A stretch of DNA of 64,000 nt from Sphingobium_A sp965228065 (GCA_965228065.1 OZ245788.1:6448001-6512000); one strand, 5' to 3'. Positions 1-8,554 are shown, numbered from the stretch's first letter. The notes: generated by a model not told the origin, from the letters alone. Numbers and translations: made by a program.

Positions 1-473
1 GTGAACAGCCAATTGAATCGGTTTGAAAGACGCGTCGAGACGATATTGACGGTACAAACGCAAAGGACCGCGGCAGACGCTATCAGCTTGGCGTGCCCAG
101 CGGCCGCCGGAAAAACGATGGCGAAATAGCTGGCAAAAATCAGCGAGACCGCCGCCCAGTTCGCAGGGTTGATAAGCAGGAAGGTCCAGCCGAACAGGAA
201 GGCGCTACGGTCACCAAAGGCTTCGCGAAGATAGGTGTAGAGCCCACCGGATCGTGGGAACATCGAGGCGAGTTCGGCCAGGCTCAGAGCCAGGCACATC
301 GTCACGACACCGCCCGCCAGCCAAACCAGCATCACGTTGAGAGGCGACCCGACAAGCGCTGCGATATCGGAAGGCGTGCGGAAGATTCCGCTGCCAATCA
401 CGATCCCAACCGTGATTGCAGCGAGAGACCACCCGCCTATGCGCCTGGGAAGCTGCCTTGCCGCAATATCCAA
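1..473 (-). CDS. APC-family amino acid permease, N-terminal part (cut by window edge)
   Basis: Inner-membrane transporter of the amino acid-polyamine-organocation superfamily. The reverse-strand frame is open from about 473 to the window edge. It shows the family's first-helix signature (ITVGIVIGSGIF), a second hydrophobic helix (NVMLVWLAGGVVTMCLALSLAE) and the ELASMFPRSGG and YTYLREAFG segments typical of APC permeases. No ATG is available. An in-frame TTG at 473-471 is the nearest start after the upstream stop, so the start is uncertain. It lies 94 bp downstream of the LuxR-type gene on the same strand, and an ATGTCAT dyad sits in the gap. The context suggests import of the compound handled by the neighbouring deacylase and amidohydrolase, which is inference. 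Confidence 0.75.
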   Translation of the reverse strand, partial: MDIAARQLPRRIGGWSLAAITVGIVIGSGIFRTPSDIAALVGSPLNVMLVWLAGGVVTMCLALSLAELASMFPRSGGLYTYLREAFGDRSAFLFGWTFLLINPANWAAVSLIFASYFAIVFPAAAGHAKLIASAAVLCVCTVNIVSTRLSNRFNWLF

Positions 474-527
474 TGCATCGTTCCAGCCATGTGAAAGCGG
501 AGGCCAAGCTAGGCCGCTAAGGAACGC

Positions 528-542
528 TTATGAATGTCATAA
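528..542. promoter_or_regulatory. Operator-like dyad upstream of the permease
   Basis: TTATGA-ATG-TCATAA is a perfect 6-bp inverted repeat around 3 bp. It contains the same ATGTCAT half-site found at 1393-1410. It lies between the LuxR-type gene and the permease, about 55 bp upstream of the proposed permease start. It is probably a binding site for the adjacent LuxR-type regulator. Confidence 0.4.
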
Positions 543-567
543 ACAGCACACGGCCTTTTGCTTTGGC

Positions 568-1383
568 TCACTCGGTCAGGCTGCGGAGGAACAGATCGAA
601 TAGCTGGGCAGCGGAGTGGACCTCCAGCTTCGCGTAGATGTTTCGCTTATGGTTCGCCGCTGTTCCGTCGTCGATGCCAAGGACGCGCGCCATCGATTTC
701 GTCGAATGGCCTTTGAGCATCAACTCGACCGTGTCGACCTCCCGCAACGTGAGGATACCGGCACCAAGTCCTGCAATCTGGCTCCGCAACTCGAACTTCT
801 CGAAAGGCCTTTCTTCCACAGCATTCGCATTTCGCCATTCTTCGTGGGTCAGGACAAAGGATCGGACGAGGGGTTCAAGGCATTCGAGCAAGGCCAGTTC
901 ACGATAGCTGAAGGGATCCACCGCCCCTTCCCGCTCAATGAACACATGAACCGCCGCGGCCGGCCCGGACGGTACGACATAGCGCACCTCGTCGGTGACG
1001 GTCGTCTGCTCGTAGAAATGCCGGTAATATTCGGACTCCGGAAAGGCCTCCGGCATGATATCGCGCATCCGAAATAGTCCTGCCCGTCGTTCGGTCGTAA
1101 GACGGTGAAAGGGGTCCAGGACGTAAAGTCCATTGATGTAGTCGGCCATCTGATTTTGGAGCCAGGGCAGACCCAGATTCGTCTGGAAGAGCACCGGAGC
1201 CGCGCCGTCCACAAAGACGTACACAATGAAATTCTGAAACGGAACGAGCCGGCCAAATTCTTCGCAAAGGATGGTGAAGGCCTCTGGCGAATGGGCTGAC
1301 GGCATGAGGCGCGCGGCAAGGCCGACAATGTCATCGACCATCGAAAACCCTTGAGCTTCACTCGTTTTCGGTTGCTCTGCCAT
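568..1383 (-). CDS. LuxR-family transcriptional regulator
   Basis: A 271-residue protein. The last 65 residues form a LuxR/FixJ-type helix-turn-helix (LTLREVDTVELMLKGHSTK, then ARVLGIDDGTAANHKRNIYAKL). The N-terminal 190 residues form an aromatic-rich sensor-like domain that I do not recognise as a classical acyl-homoserine-lactone domain, so it is best called a LuxR solo. It is divergent from the esterase and upstream of the permease on the same strand. A perfect dyad (1393-1410) lies 10 bp before its start codon, suggesting autoregulation. Similar dyads precede the permease and the receptor operon, so it is the likely local regulator. The ligand is unknown. Confidence 0.85.
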   Translation of the reverse strand: MAEQPKTSEAQGFSMVDDIVGLAARLMPSAHSPEAFTILCEEFGRLVPFQNFIVYVFVDGAAPVLFQTNLGLPWLQNQMADYINGLYVLDPFHRLTTERRAGLFRMRDIMPEAFPESEYYRHFYEQTTVTDEVRYVVPSGPAAAVHVFIEREGAVDPFSYRELALLECLEPLVRSFVLTHEEWRNANAVEERPFEKFELRSQIAGLGAGILTLREVDTVELMLKGHSTKSMARVLGIDDGTAANHKRNIYAKLEVHSAAQLFDLFLRSLTE

Positions 1384-1392
1384 CCAGCCGCT

Positions 1393-1410
1393 ATGTCATA
1401 TTCATGACAT
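1393..1410. promoter_or_regulatory. Perfect ATGTCAT-N4-ATGACAT dyad (candidate LuxR-type operator)
   Basis: ATGTCAT and ATGACAT are exact inverted copies separated by ATTC. The dyad sits in the divergent region between the LuxR-type gene (start 1383) and the esterase (start 1461). Related sites occur at 528-542, 7091-7106 and 7226-7243. Confidence 0.5.
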
Positions 1411-1460
1411 GGGCCGCAACCGACGGAGGGGCTATTCCGCTGCATCTCGGAGAGGTGTCC

Positions 1461-2507
1461 ATGTCCGCTTGCCGACTGTCGAGCATTCCACGAAGTGCCA
1501 TAATGACCGTCGTCGTCGGCAGCCTCATGGTCTTGCCCGCAGCATCGGCCACAGCCCCAACGGAAAAACCCATCGGGATCGAACGCTGGAGCGAGAGCGC
1601 CGGTACTGACGAAGACTATGTCATTTCCATTGCCATGCCTTCTGCGCCGGCGCCGCCCGGTGGGTATCCCGCTATCTACGTTCTCGACGCGCAATGGTCC
1701 TTCGAAACCCTGGCGGAAACAGCAAAGCTGCAGGAACCCGTCCTTGGCCCGATTGTCGTGATCGGCATTGGCTATCCTCACGGGCAAGAGGGAAGGCGCT
1801 TTCGGGACATGACGATCCCGGTCGATGGCTCGACCCTTCCCTCGAACCGGTTCGACCCGCCCTATGGCGAGATCGGCGGGGCGGATCGATTTCTTTCGTT
1901 CGTCACAGACAAGGTCATGCCGGCGGCAAAGCGGCGCGTTCGCATCGATCCTCGTCGACAGACCCTGTTCGGACATTCGCTCGGCGGCTTGCTTGTCCTC
2001 CACACGCTTTTCACGCGCCCCGGCACCTTTCAGACCTATGTGGCAGCAAGCCCCAGCATCTGGTGGGGTGATCGAGCGATCGTCGGAGAGATGCGAAATT
2101 TCCTCAAAGCGGACGCGCCCCATGCACGGCGCCTGCTGCTTACGGTCGGCAGCCTGGAGCAGACCCCGCAACCGGTCGACGATCAGCTTGCTGCGGCATC
2201 CGTATCGCCGAAAGACCGCGCCGCAGTCATCGAGATGAGCCGGTGTCTCACAAAAAACATGGCTGCAGTCGACAACACCCGTTGGCTGGCGAATGCGCTT
2301 CATGCTGCCGCACCTGGAGACCTCGCCACGACGCTGGCCGTGTTCGACGGCGAGACCCACTTGTCGGTTTTGCCCGCGGCCCTCAGTCGCGGACTGAGGT
2401 TCGCATTGCAGCCATCCGACGCGGCGCCCGCGAAACAGCGTCGACCGGACACGTTCGACACATTGCCATCAGCCAATTTGCTCGATTGCACAAAAGCGCA
2501 CAACTAG
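1461..2507 (+). CDS. Secreted alpha/beta-hydrolase of the esterase D/IroE type
   Basis: A putative exported esterase or peptidase-like hydrolase of the PF00756 fold, 348 residues. The start at 1461 is chosen because GGAGAGG lies 6 bp upstream, and it gives a signal peptide (basic start, then MTVVVGSLMVLPAASA). An upstream in-frame ATG at 1404 overlaps the operator. The nucleophile elbow is GHSLGG near residue 175. ASPSIWWGD follows, as in siderophore-esterase relatives, and DGETHLSVLP near the C terminus supplies the likely catalytic His. It is convergent with the deacylase (stop codons 1 bp apart). In this setting it may cleave an ester in the same substrate class, which is inference. Confidence 0.8.
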   Translation: MSACRLSSIPRSAIMTVVVGSLMVLPAASATAPTEKPIGIERWSESAGTDEDYVISIAMPSAPAPPGGYPAIYVLDAQWSFETLAETAKLQEPVLGPIVVIGIGYPHGQEGRRFRDMTIPVDGSTLPSNRFDPPYGEIGGADRFLSFVTDKVMPAAKRRVRIDPRRQTLFGHSLGGLLVLHTLFTRPGTFQTYVAASPSIWWGDRAIVGEMRNFLKADAPHARRLLLTVGSLEQTPQPVDDQLAAASVSPKDRAAVIEMSRCLTKNMAAVDNTRWLANALHAAAPGDLATTLAVFDGETHLSVLPAALSRGLRFALQPSDAAPAKQRRPDTFDTLPSANLLDCTKAHN

Positions 2508-2508
2508 C

Positions 2509-4059
2509 TCAGCGCACGCGCCACGACTTTGTATCCTGCCGCCGCAGGAAGCGCCCGGGAAACTGGCCCGTTGCAGCGCTTCCGGACCACACACGCGCAC
2601 CATTCACCCAGGTGCCGGCGACCCCGCTTGCAAGCCGCGCGGGCGAGACGAACGACGCTTCGTCCTGGATCTTCGCAGGATCGAAGAGGACCAGATCGGC
2701 TTTATAGCCAACGCGTATGTAGCCGCGGTCATGCAGGCCCATATGATCGGCAGAAAGGCCCGTCATCTTTCGAACGGCATCCGGAAGGGCGAGACTCTTT
2801 CGCTCGCGCACCATCGTTGCGAGCACCCGGGCAAAAGCGCCCGAACCGCGTGGATGTGCACTGACCATCGAGCCGTCGCTGCAGATATTTGCGCCGGACC
2901 ACTTGATCAGTGCTTCGACATCGGCCTCGCGCATACTGCGCCCAATCACGATCATGTCGCTGTTCGCGCCGCCACTCGCCCGTAGCATATCGATCAACAT
3001 ACCCGGCGGATCCCGCCGCGCATCCGTCGCGATCTGAAGAAGTGTTTTACCCACCAGGCCAGGATCGGGCCGATAATGGACGATCGTGATATCCTGGGGC
3101 AAAACGAGTTGATCCAGCACAAAACGCGTCTTCGCGAGGTCCTCGTAATCCCGATCCGGATACAGGCTGATCAGGGCTGTCTGCCACCTGTCATAGGGAT
3201 AGACATCCACGCTGACGCGCAGGCCCTGGGCGCCTGCCCGATCGAGCTGGCCAAGGATTTCCTTGCTCTTTCCCCACGCCATGGCGCCGCCCAGCTTGAG
3301 ATGAGAGATTTGAACGGGCATCCCTGTCTGCCGCGCGATCGAAAAAACCTCGCCGATAGCCTCGCTCAGCTGATTGTCCTCATTGCGCATATGGCTGATA
3401 TATCGGCCACCGACCTCGGCAGCTTCCTCCGCCAATGCCTCGACCTCGGCTAATGACGCATGGCGCCCGGGCTCATATTCGAGCCCTGTCGAGAGACCAA
3501 GGGCACCGGCCGCCATATCCTGCCGCAAATATTCGCGCATCTTTGCCAGCTCACCAGGCCATGCAGCTTCCCGTTTCCCTCCCATCACCCGAGCGCGCAC
3601 GGTATTATGGCCCGCGAAATAGGCGTAATTGACGGCGCTTGGCTTCATCCGTCTGTGCGCGATCACCGCACGCAATGGTTGGGGATCCTCACTCTCACCG
3701 CCATCCTGCCCGGCAATGATGGTGGTCACGCCCTGGCTGACCAGCGGCAAAGCTTCGGGATGCTCATCGAGGCCCGCGTCATGATGGCTGTGTGTGTCGA
3801 TGAAACCGGGAGCCAGCGTCATACCCTGACCATCGATCACAACATCGGTCGATCTTCGCTTCAGCGAGCCGATCTCGACAATTCGATCGCCGGAAATCCT
3901 CACATCGGCGCGTACCGGCGGTGTGCCGGAGCCATCAAGGATCTGCGCATCGATGATCACCGTGTCGCGCGGGTCGGTGCCGGCGATTAGCCTTGGGCTC
4001 CCGCCGCACATCGCAACGACCGACAACGCGGCACCGCAAATAGCCCTGGCAACGCCCAT
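2509..4059 (-). CDS. N-acyl-D-amino-acid deacylase family amidohydrolase, secreted
   Basis: A 516-residue metal-dependent amidohydrolase of the D-aminoacylase group (COG3653). Visible motifs: the N-terminal composite beta-sandwich (VIIDAQILDGSGTPP), the metal-binding DTHSHHD near residue 87, the SHMRNED and ISHLKLGG segments, and the C-terminal GYKADLVLFDP typical of this family. The frame is open far upstream, but ATG at 4059 lies 5 bp after the amidohydrolase stop and starts a signal-peptide-like stretch (AICGAALSVVAMCGG), so the long upstream extension is spurious. It is the last gene of the leftward operon receptor > amidohydrolase > deacylase. The likely reaction is hydrolysis of an N-acyl or N-carbamoyl amino acid in the periplasm. 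The exact substrate is unknown. Confidence 0.85.
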   Translation of the reverse strand: MGVARAICGAALSVVAMCGGSPRLIAGTDPRDTVIIDAQILDGSGTPPVRADVRISGDRIVEIGSLKRRSTDVVIDGQGMTLAPGFIDTHSHHDAGLDEHPEALPLVSQGVTTIIAGQDGGESEDPQPLRAVIAHRRMKPSAVNYAYFAGHNTVRARVMGGKREAAWPGELAKMREYLRQDMAAGALGLSTGLEYEPGRHASLAEVEALAEEAAEVGGRYISHMRNEDNQLSEAIGEVFSIARQTGMPVQISHLKLGGAMAWGKSKEILGQLDRAGAQGLRVSVDVYPYDRWQTALISLYPDRDYEDLAKTRFVLDQLVLPQDITIVHYRPDPGLVGKTLLQIATDARRDPPGMLIDMLRASGGANSDMIVIGRSMREADVEALIKWSGANICSDGSMVSAHPRGSGAFARVLATMVRERKSLALPDAVRKMTGLSADHMGLHDRGYIRVGYKADLVLFDPAKIQDEASFVSPARLASGVAGTWVNGARVWSGSAATGQFPGRFLRRQDTKSWRVR

Positions 4060-4064
4060 TGCCG

Positions 4065-4799
4065 TCAGGCTTGTGACATCGGGGGTTCGCCCGCCAGGCT
4101 CTCCGAGCAAGCGTGGGGCTTTCCATCGGCGACCGCGGCCAACCCTTCGACAACGTCGCGGGCATTTGCCACGACCCCGAATACGCCATCCTCGACCGTG
4201 ACCATGTGGATTGCTGCCGCGTGGGCATAAGCATCGCCGCTCGCGCAGGCATCGGGCACCAGCAAGCACTGGAACTTGCGATCGGCGGCTTCGCGAAGGG
4301 TCGTGTGTACGCAGACGTCGGTCGTGATGCCACAGAAGAGCAGATGCGTAATGCCCTGAGCCTTCAAAACCATTTCGAGATCGGTTTGATAGAAGGCGCC
4401 GTTTGCTGTCTTGTCGACAATGATATCGCTCTCGAGCGGCATCAGCTCGGGAAGAATCTCGAACCCCGCCGCCCCTCGCACCAGGGCGCTGTTGGAGGGG
4501 TCGGTCAGATCGATTCCAGACCGCTTGCTCCGCCAGAGATCGTAATCGGTCACATCGGCCAGATCCGCGCGATACCCCTGGCGGGTCCAGATAATCCGGC
4601 AACCAGCGTCCCGAGCCGCCGTTACCAGCGATTTGACCGACGGGATGATCGCTCGCAGAGGAGCAGGATCATATCCCTTCCGCGCGAAATAGCCGTCCTC
4701 GCCAACGAAATCGACCTGAAGATCGATAACCAGCAATGCGGTCTTCCGAGGATCTAGCATTCCGACATACGGGAAATTGAAGGGCTCAGCGCGGATCAT
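4065..4799 (-). CDS. Isochorismatase-like cysteine amidohydrolase (biuret/ureidoacrylate type)
   Basis: A 244-residue cytoplasmic cysteine hydrolase of the isochorismatase fold. The catalytic triad can be read as Asp26 in LLVIDLQVDF, Lys in IIVDKTANGAFY, and Cys near residue 163 in CGITTDVCVHTTLREA. The GITTDVCVHT block and the following REAADR resemble biuret hydrolase, ureidoacrylate amidohydrolase and N-carbamoylsarcosine amidase more than true isochorismatases. No signal peptide is seen. It lies 15 bp downstream of the receptor and 5 bp upstream of the deacylase, so it is surely co-transcribed. The likely role is hydrolysis of an amide or ureido product of the imported compound. The substrate cannot be named from sequence. 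Confidence 0.85.
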   Translation of the reverse strand: MIRAEPFNFPYVGMLDPRKTALLVIDLQVDFVGEDGYFARKGYDPAPLRAIIPSVKSLVTAARDAGCRIIWTRQGYRADLADVTDYDLWRSKRSGIDLTDPSNSALVRGAAGFEILPELMPLESDIIVDKTANGAFYQTDLEMVLKAQGITHLLFCGITTDVCVHTTLREAADRKFQCLLVPDACASGDAYAHAAAIHMVTVEDGVFGVVANARDVVEGLAAVADGKPHACSESLAGEPPMSQA

Positions 4800-4814
4800 A
4801 TACGGATTCCAGTC

Positions 4815-6983
4815 TTAGAATTTGAAACCCAGCCGCGCTTCCAACGTGCGCGGCGGACCATAGTTTTCGATGTCGGAGAAACCGGCAAAATAGAAGCGCT
4901 GCGACTTGTACAGGACATTGGCCAGATTACGCCCGATCAGGGCAACATAGACGTTGCTGCCCGGCAGATCGTACCGCAAGTTGGCATTGAGCAGCGCATA
5001 GCCTTTCTGACGCTCGCGAGAGATATCCGCGAATTGCGGGAAATAGACCGACGTCTGATAGGTGATTTCGCCCCGCATGGTGACGGCGCCTGAATTGCCG
5101 AGCGTCGCCGCATATTCGGCACCGGCCGTGAAGCTCCATTTCGGCGACAGCGGAAGCGGCTGGCCAGTGAGCTCGGTCAATGTGACGGGAGAAACGAAGC
5201 CTTTGAGTTCCGAATTGAGGTAAGCGGCGTTGGCATCGAACGTGAAGCCCTTTGCCGGTCGTGCGACAAGTGACGCTTCGAGACCGTAGATAGGGGCCTT
5301 TGCGGCATTGTTGATCTGAACGATGATGCCGGTCGGGGTGAAGAGGACCGAACGCAGCTGAAGATTGGTATAGTCGTAATAGAATGCTGCGATGCCCAGT
5401 TCGACCCTGCCATCCGCGAAGCTGTTCTTGCTGCCAACCTCATATGCCCAGATCTTCTCGGGCTTGTAGGTGTTTACCGTCGTGGCGAGATTGACCCCGC
5501 CGCTCTTGAAACCGCGCGTCATGCTCGCATAGAGCTTGCCGCCTTCATATGGTCGATATTCCACCAGCAACTTTGGCGTAAAGGCGTTCGCCTTGGTCGC
5601 CCCGGCCGTTTCGATCGGCGCGGGGAAGAACAATGGCGCGGCAAAGGAACTCCGCGCGCTTTGCTTCTCGTGCGTGTACCGTGCGCCTGCAAGGATTGAG
5701 AGCTTTTCGCCGATCGGCAGTGTGAGTTCGCCGAACACCGCATAGCTTTGACCACGCGTGCGCAGGGTCTGGTCGGTATACAGATAGGGCGTCGTATCCG
5801 GGTAATCGGCGTCGATTTCAATGCCGCGGCCGTTGGACCATTCCTTCGAATAATAGGCGCCTGCCGTCCAGTTGAGCGCACCGGGCGCTCCGCCTGAAAG
5901 CTGGAATTCCTGCGAGAAGAAACCGTAGCCTGCATCGGAATCCGTATATCCGATAAGGCCGCCCGATCCGTCGACATCGGCAATATTGTCGGTGTTATAG
6001 TCGAGATAGCCGGTGATCGATTTCAGCGTTGCCCCGCCGAGATCGAGCGCCAGTGTGCCCGACAACAGAAGCCCTTCGCCGCTGAAGCTCGGTGGGCTGT
6101 CCACATTGATCCGGCGCGGCGATTCACGCTGTGGCGGCAGGCTGGCATAGACCGGCGAGTCGGGGTTGTTGCTGCTTCCGAAGCCCAACGTACCCTTGTC
6201 TCTCGAATATTGCGCGGTGAAGTCGGCCGTCAGCGTTTCGGTGAGATCGTAGCGGCCGCGCAGGCGAAGGCCGACAAAGTTGCGATCGTCGATTTCGCCA
6301 CCAATCGCATTCAGATTGCGGGTATAGCCGTCATCGTTCGAATAGGCCGCGCTTATGCGAATGCCGCCGCGCTCGTCGATCGGGATGGTGGCGGCGGCTT
6401 GAGCCGTTACGAGGTTGAACGAGCCATATCCGATATAGCCATCGGCAGCGAAGCTGTCGCCCGGAGCCTTCGACACGAGATTGACGGCGCCGCCGGTTGC
6501 GTTGCGGCCATAGAGCGTTCCCTCCGGCCCCTTGAGCACTTCGACACGGTCGATGTCGAACATTTCACCGAGGGCGAAGCGGAGCTGCGAAATATAAATG
6601 CCATCGACATGCACTGCGACGGACGCCGCTCCTGACCCGATATTCGTGCCGACACCGCGTAACGAGATGCGCGATGTACCGGCCGATACCGCAATCTTCA
6701 GTCCGGGGGTCCGGTACTGAAGATCGGTCAGCGAGGTTACGCCGCTATCCTCCAGCGCAGCCCCGGAGAATACGTTGAGGGAGGCAGGAACGTCGATGGC
6801 ACGCTCTTCACGCTTGCGGGCCGTAACGATGATCTCGCCTGAGAGCTGATCGTCCGTTTCGACGCCTGTCGCCTGAGCAAAGGCAGCATGTGGCAGCATC
6901 AGCGAAAGTGCGATGAGTGGCAGGGTCGCGACCAGCCTGGACCGCTTCGAAACCCGCGACGTAGAGCGCTTGAATACCATCAC
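4815..6983 (-). CDS. TonB-dependent outer-membrane receptor
   Basis: A 722-residue receptor. Signal peptide of about 37 residues ends in HAAFAQ. A TonB-box-like EIIVTARKREE follows near residue 50. The plug domain carries RGVGTN, VHVDGIY and VEVLKGPEGTLYGRNATGGAVN, and the remainder is beta-barrel ending in RLGFKF with a terminal Phe. It heads a leftward operon with an amidohydrolase and a deacylase. It is in the broad sphingomonad FecA/CirA-like group. Coupling to hydrolases rather than siderophore genes suggests uptake of an organic nutrient. Two operator-like dyads lie upstream (7091-7106, 7226-7243). Confidence 0.92.
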   Translation of the reverse strand: MMVFKRSTSRVSKRSRLVATLPLIALSLMLPHAAFAQATGVETDDQLSGEIIVTARKREERAIDVPASLNVFSGAALEDSGVTSLTDLQYRTPGLKIAVSAGTSRISLRGVGTNIGSGAASVAVHVDGIYISQLRFALGEMFDIDRVEVLKGPEGTLYGRNATGGAVNLVSKAPGDSFAADGYIGYGSFNLVTAQAAATIPIDERGGIRISAAYSNDDGYTRNLNAIGGEIDDRNFVGLRLRGRYDLTETLTADFTAQYSRDKGTLGFGSSNNPDSPVYASLPPQRESPRRINVDSPPSFSGEGLLLSGTLALDLGGATLKSITGYLDYNTDNIADVDGSGGLIGYTDSDAGYGFFSQEFQLSGGAPGALNWTAGAYYSKEWSNGRGIEIDADYPDTTPYLYTDQTLRTRGQSYAVFGELTLPIGEKLSILAGARYTHEKQSARSSFAAPLFFPAPIETAGATKANAFTPKLLVEYRPYEGGKLYASMTRGFKSGGVNLATTVNTYKPEKIWAYEVGSKNSFADGRVELGIAAFYYDYTNLQLRSVLFTPTGIIVQINNAAKAPIYGLEASLVARPAKGFTFDANAAYLNSELKGFVSPVTLTELTGQPLPLSPKWSFTAGAEYAATLGNSGAVTMRGEITYQTSVYFPQFADISRERQKGYALLNANLRYDLPGSNVYVALIGRNLANVLYKSQRFYFAGFSDIENYGPPRTLEARLGFKF

Positions 6984-7090
6984 ATCTTATCCCCTTTTCG
7001 ACCCAAGCGATCACGCTCGCTCGGCCATGCGCCTCTCCGCAGGTCGCTTTTGATGGGACGAATTTTTAGGTGGCGCGGCACTCCAGCGAT

Positions 7091-7106
7091 ATGTCGCAAA
7101 TATGAT
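7091..7106. promoter_or_regulatory. Operator-like site upstream of the TonB receptor
   Basis: Read on the minus strand this is TCATATTTGCGACAT. It matches 12 of 15 positions of the perfect dyad upstream of the LuxR-type gene (TCATATTCATGACAT). It lies about 110 bp before the receptor start. Confidence 0.35.
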
Positions 7107-7225
7107 GGTGACGGGCATGCCGTGGAGGCGGCACTCTTCAACCGTCTGTGCGGGGTGCCTTGGTAAAGTGCCAATCGGCAGGCTTTTTTGGTTGGACAAA
7201 CAAAGGTGCACAGCGGTCGAACGTC

Positions 7226-7243
7226 ATGTCATATTTGTGATGT
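7226..7243. promoter_or_regulatory. Second operator-like site, imperfect
   Basis: ATGTCATATTTGTGATGT shares its first 10 bases with the perfect dyad at 1393-1410, and its core resembles the site at 7091-7106. It overlaps the 3' end of the next gene and lies 243 bp upstream of the receptor, so it may be a distal or chance copy. Confidence 0.25.
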
Positions 7244-7678
7244 GCGGCTGGGACCTACCTTTTCAGACATCGGTTGGTGGAATTGCCGGGAACCAAGCGG
7301 TTCGTTGCCGATCTCAGTTTCCGAGTCGAGAGTGTCGAAATTCAGTTCAAACCGAAATTGGTTGATGAATTTCGATGAATCCGCCGAGTAGTCTGGCAGG
7401 TTGCCAATACCCTCAGCGAAGCGATTAAAGAACCCTTCGACGGTATCGCGCGGAACATCATAGCAATCGACCCGAACGATAACGTCTTTGCCCATAGCCT
7501 CTGGCAATTGCTCAGCCAGTTGACCGTCCAGCGGGGCGTCAAGGCAGCCAAACATCCGATCCTGCAAACCCCGCAAATGCTCCTCTACGTCGCCTGCCCA
7601 CGGCCCCTCCACAAGGACCATCAGGCAGGCGTCGCGCGCCTCGTTGAATGCTACGAAATTAACGGCCACTTCGCTCAT
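7229..7678 (-). CDS. Small hypothetical protein, DUF6572-like
   Basis: A 149-residue cytoplasmic protein. Residues of about 15-100 (ACLMVLVEGPWAG, EEHLRGLQDRMFGCL, KDVIVRVDCYDVP, EGFFNRFAEG) follow the pattern of the DUF6572 family, whose function is unknown. The last 30 residues are low in structure and run into the operator-like site at 7226, so the C terminus may have been extended by loss of the native stop. It is the first of a series of small unknown genes separated by non-coding repeats. Confidence 0.6.
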   Translation of the reverse strand: MSEVAVNFVAFNEARDACLMVLVEGPWAGDVEEHLRGLQDRMFGCLDAPLDGQLAEQLPEAMGKDVIVRVDCYDVPRDTVEGFFNRFAEGIGNLPDYSADSSKFINQFRFELNFDTLDSETEIGNEPLGSRQFHQPMSEKVGPSRTSQI

Positions 7679-7804
7679 GGAGTCAGCTTACAAGGTCGAT
7701 AGATAAGTGCCAGCGTCGGCTTTCGGGAAAGCGCGTAAAGCGCGGCAGTGACGGGCATTGGGTGGAAAGCGGACGTTGCCACTCACAATCCTAAGAGACA
7801 TAAA

Positions 7805-8056
7805 ATGGCGCAAATGGCTTACCATGACGTTCCTACTTGCCGACTGGCCAGCGCGTTCGTTTGGTTGGCAGTTGCGTTGCTGCTCGGCACCACATTTGCG
7901 GGATTGATGCTCATATTCCCGCTACTTGCGTTGTCGAACGGAGCCATCCCGATTTGGGCCCTGCTGGTTGGACTGTTTGCGCTCATGGTAACCGGGTCGC
8001 TGATCGCGGGACGATGGGCTATTCCTTACGCGAAGCGATTGTGGCGCAGGGACTAG
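7805..8056 (+). CDS. Small two-helix membrane protein
   Basis: An 83-residue protein with two predicted membrane helices (FVWLAVALLLGTTFAGLMLI and WALLVGLFALMVTGSLIAG) and a basic tail (KRLWRRD). ATG at 7805, with AAGAGA upstream, is preferred over a GTG at 7748 that would add a soluble leader. Function unknown. Repeat unit A follows directly. Confidence 0.5.
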   Translation: MAQMAYHDVPTCRLASAFVWLAVALLLGTTFAGLMLIFPLLALSNGAIPIWALLVGLFALMVTGSLIAGRWAIPYAKRLWRRD

Positions 8057-8070
8057 CGCCCGAAACGGGG

Positions 8071-8143
8071 GCGTTAGCTGACCGGCAGGATTCGGGCCTC
8101 GACGATGGCGTGCGGAACGGCAAAGAGTGGGTGGTTAGCTGCC
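8071..8143. repeat. Intergenic repeat unit A
   Basis: A 73-bp unit starting GCGTTAGCTGACCG and containing GTGGTTAG near its end. It matches unit B at 9948-10020 at about 80 % of positions without gaps (hand alignment). It also contains one arm of an 11-bp perfect inverted repeat (GCGGAACGGCA / TGCCGTTCCGC, 8112-8150) with a 17-nt loop, which may terminate transcription between the convergent genes on either side. Confidence 0.6.
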
Positions 8144-8554
8144 GTTCCGCTCGTCGGTTAGACCGCGCGTGTAGTCACTTTCGCGGGATTCGTCCGGCAA
8201 GAGCGCGAGCACCTCGGTGGCCCGCAGGCGGATCGCTTGCCATCGAGGGTCCTCAAACAGTGCTTTGCGCGCCCAAAAATCTTTGTGACCTAGGCCGCTC
8301 CATCGATTGAGCAGTTCGTCGATGGACCGAAGAACATCTATCTCAGCCTGACTAATCTCTCCGAATTCTAGCATGTGATCGACAGCTACGAAGCTGTCGT
8401 CAAACTCCATCGCAAGTTCGCTATTGCCATAGGCTTCAGCACTTTTTCCGCCCGTCAGACCTGCGAAGCTGTGATCCAGATATGATACTTGTGCGTCGGC
8501 GGATGCCGCTAGGTTCGCCACCGCCTCTCGCAACAAGGTATAGCGCGTGCGCAT
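8135..8554 (-). CDS. Hypothetical cytoplasmic protein
   Basis: A 139-residue acidic, mostly helical protein with no signal peptide and no membrane segment (EVLALLPDE near the C terminus, WSGLGHKDFWARKALFED centrally). I recognise no family. Its 3' end lies in repeat A, and its start lies 38 bp from the left end of the IS1111-type element. It is one of the single-gene intervals of this region. Confidence 0.5.
   Translation of the reverse strand: MRTRYTLLREAVANLAASADAQVSYLDHSFAGLTGGKSAEAYGNSELAMEFDDSFVAVDHMLEFGEISQAEIDVLRSIDELLNRWSGLGHKDFWARKALFEDPRWQAIRLRATEVLALLPDESRESDYTRGLTDERNGS

Noticed and set aside
849..2360. 503-residue minus-strand frame overlapping the LuxR-type gene and the esterase
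   Set aside because: Out of frame with both real genes, low-quality composition, and it would cross the divergent promoter with its dyad.
4060..4602. Longer N terminus for the deacylase
   Set aside because: It lies wholly in the amidohydrolase gene in another frame. The ATG at 4059 gives a signal peptide and normal family length.
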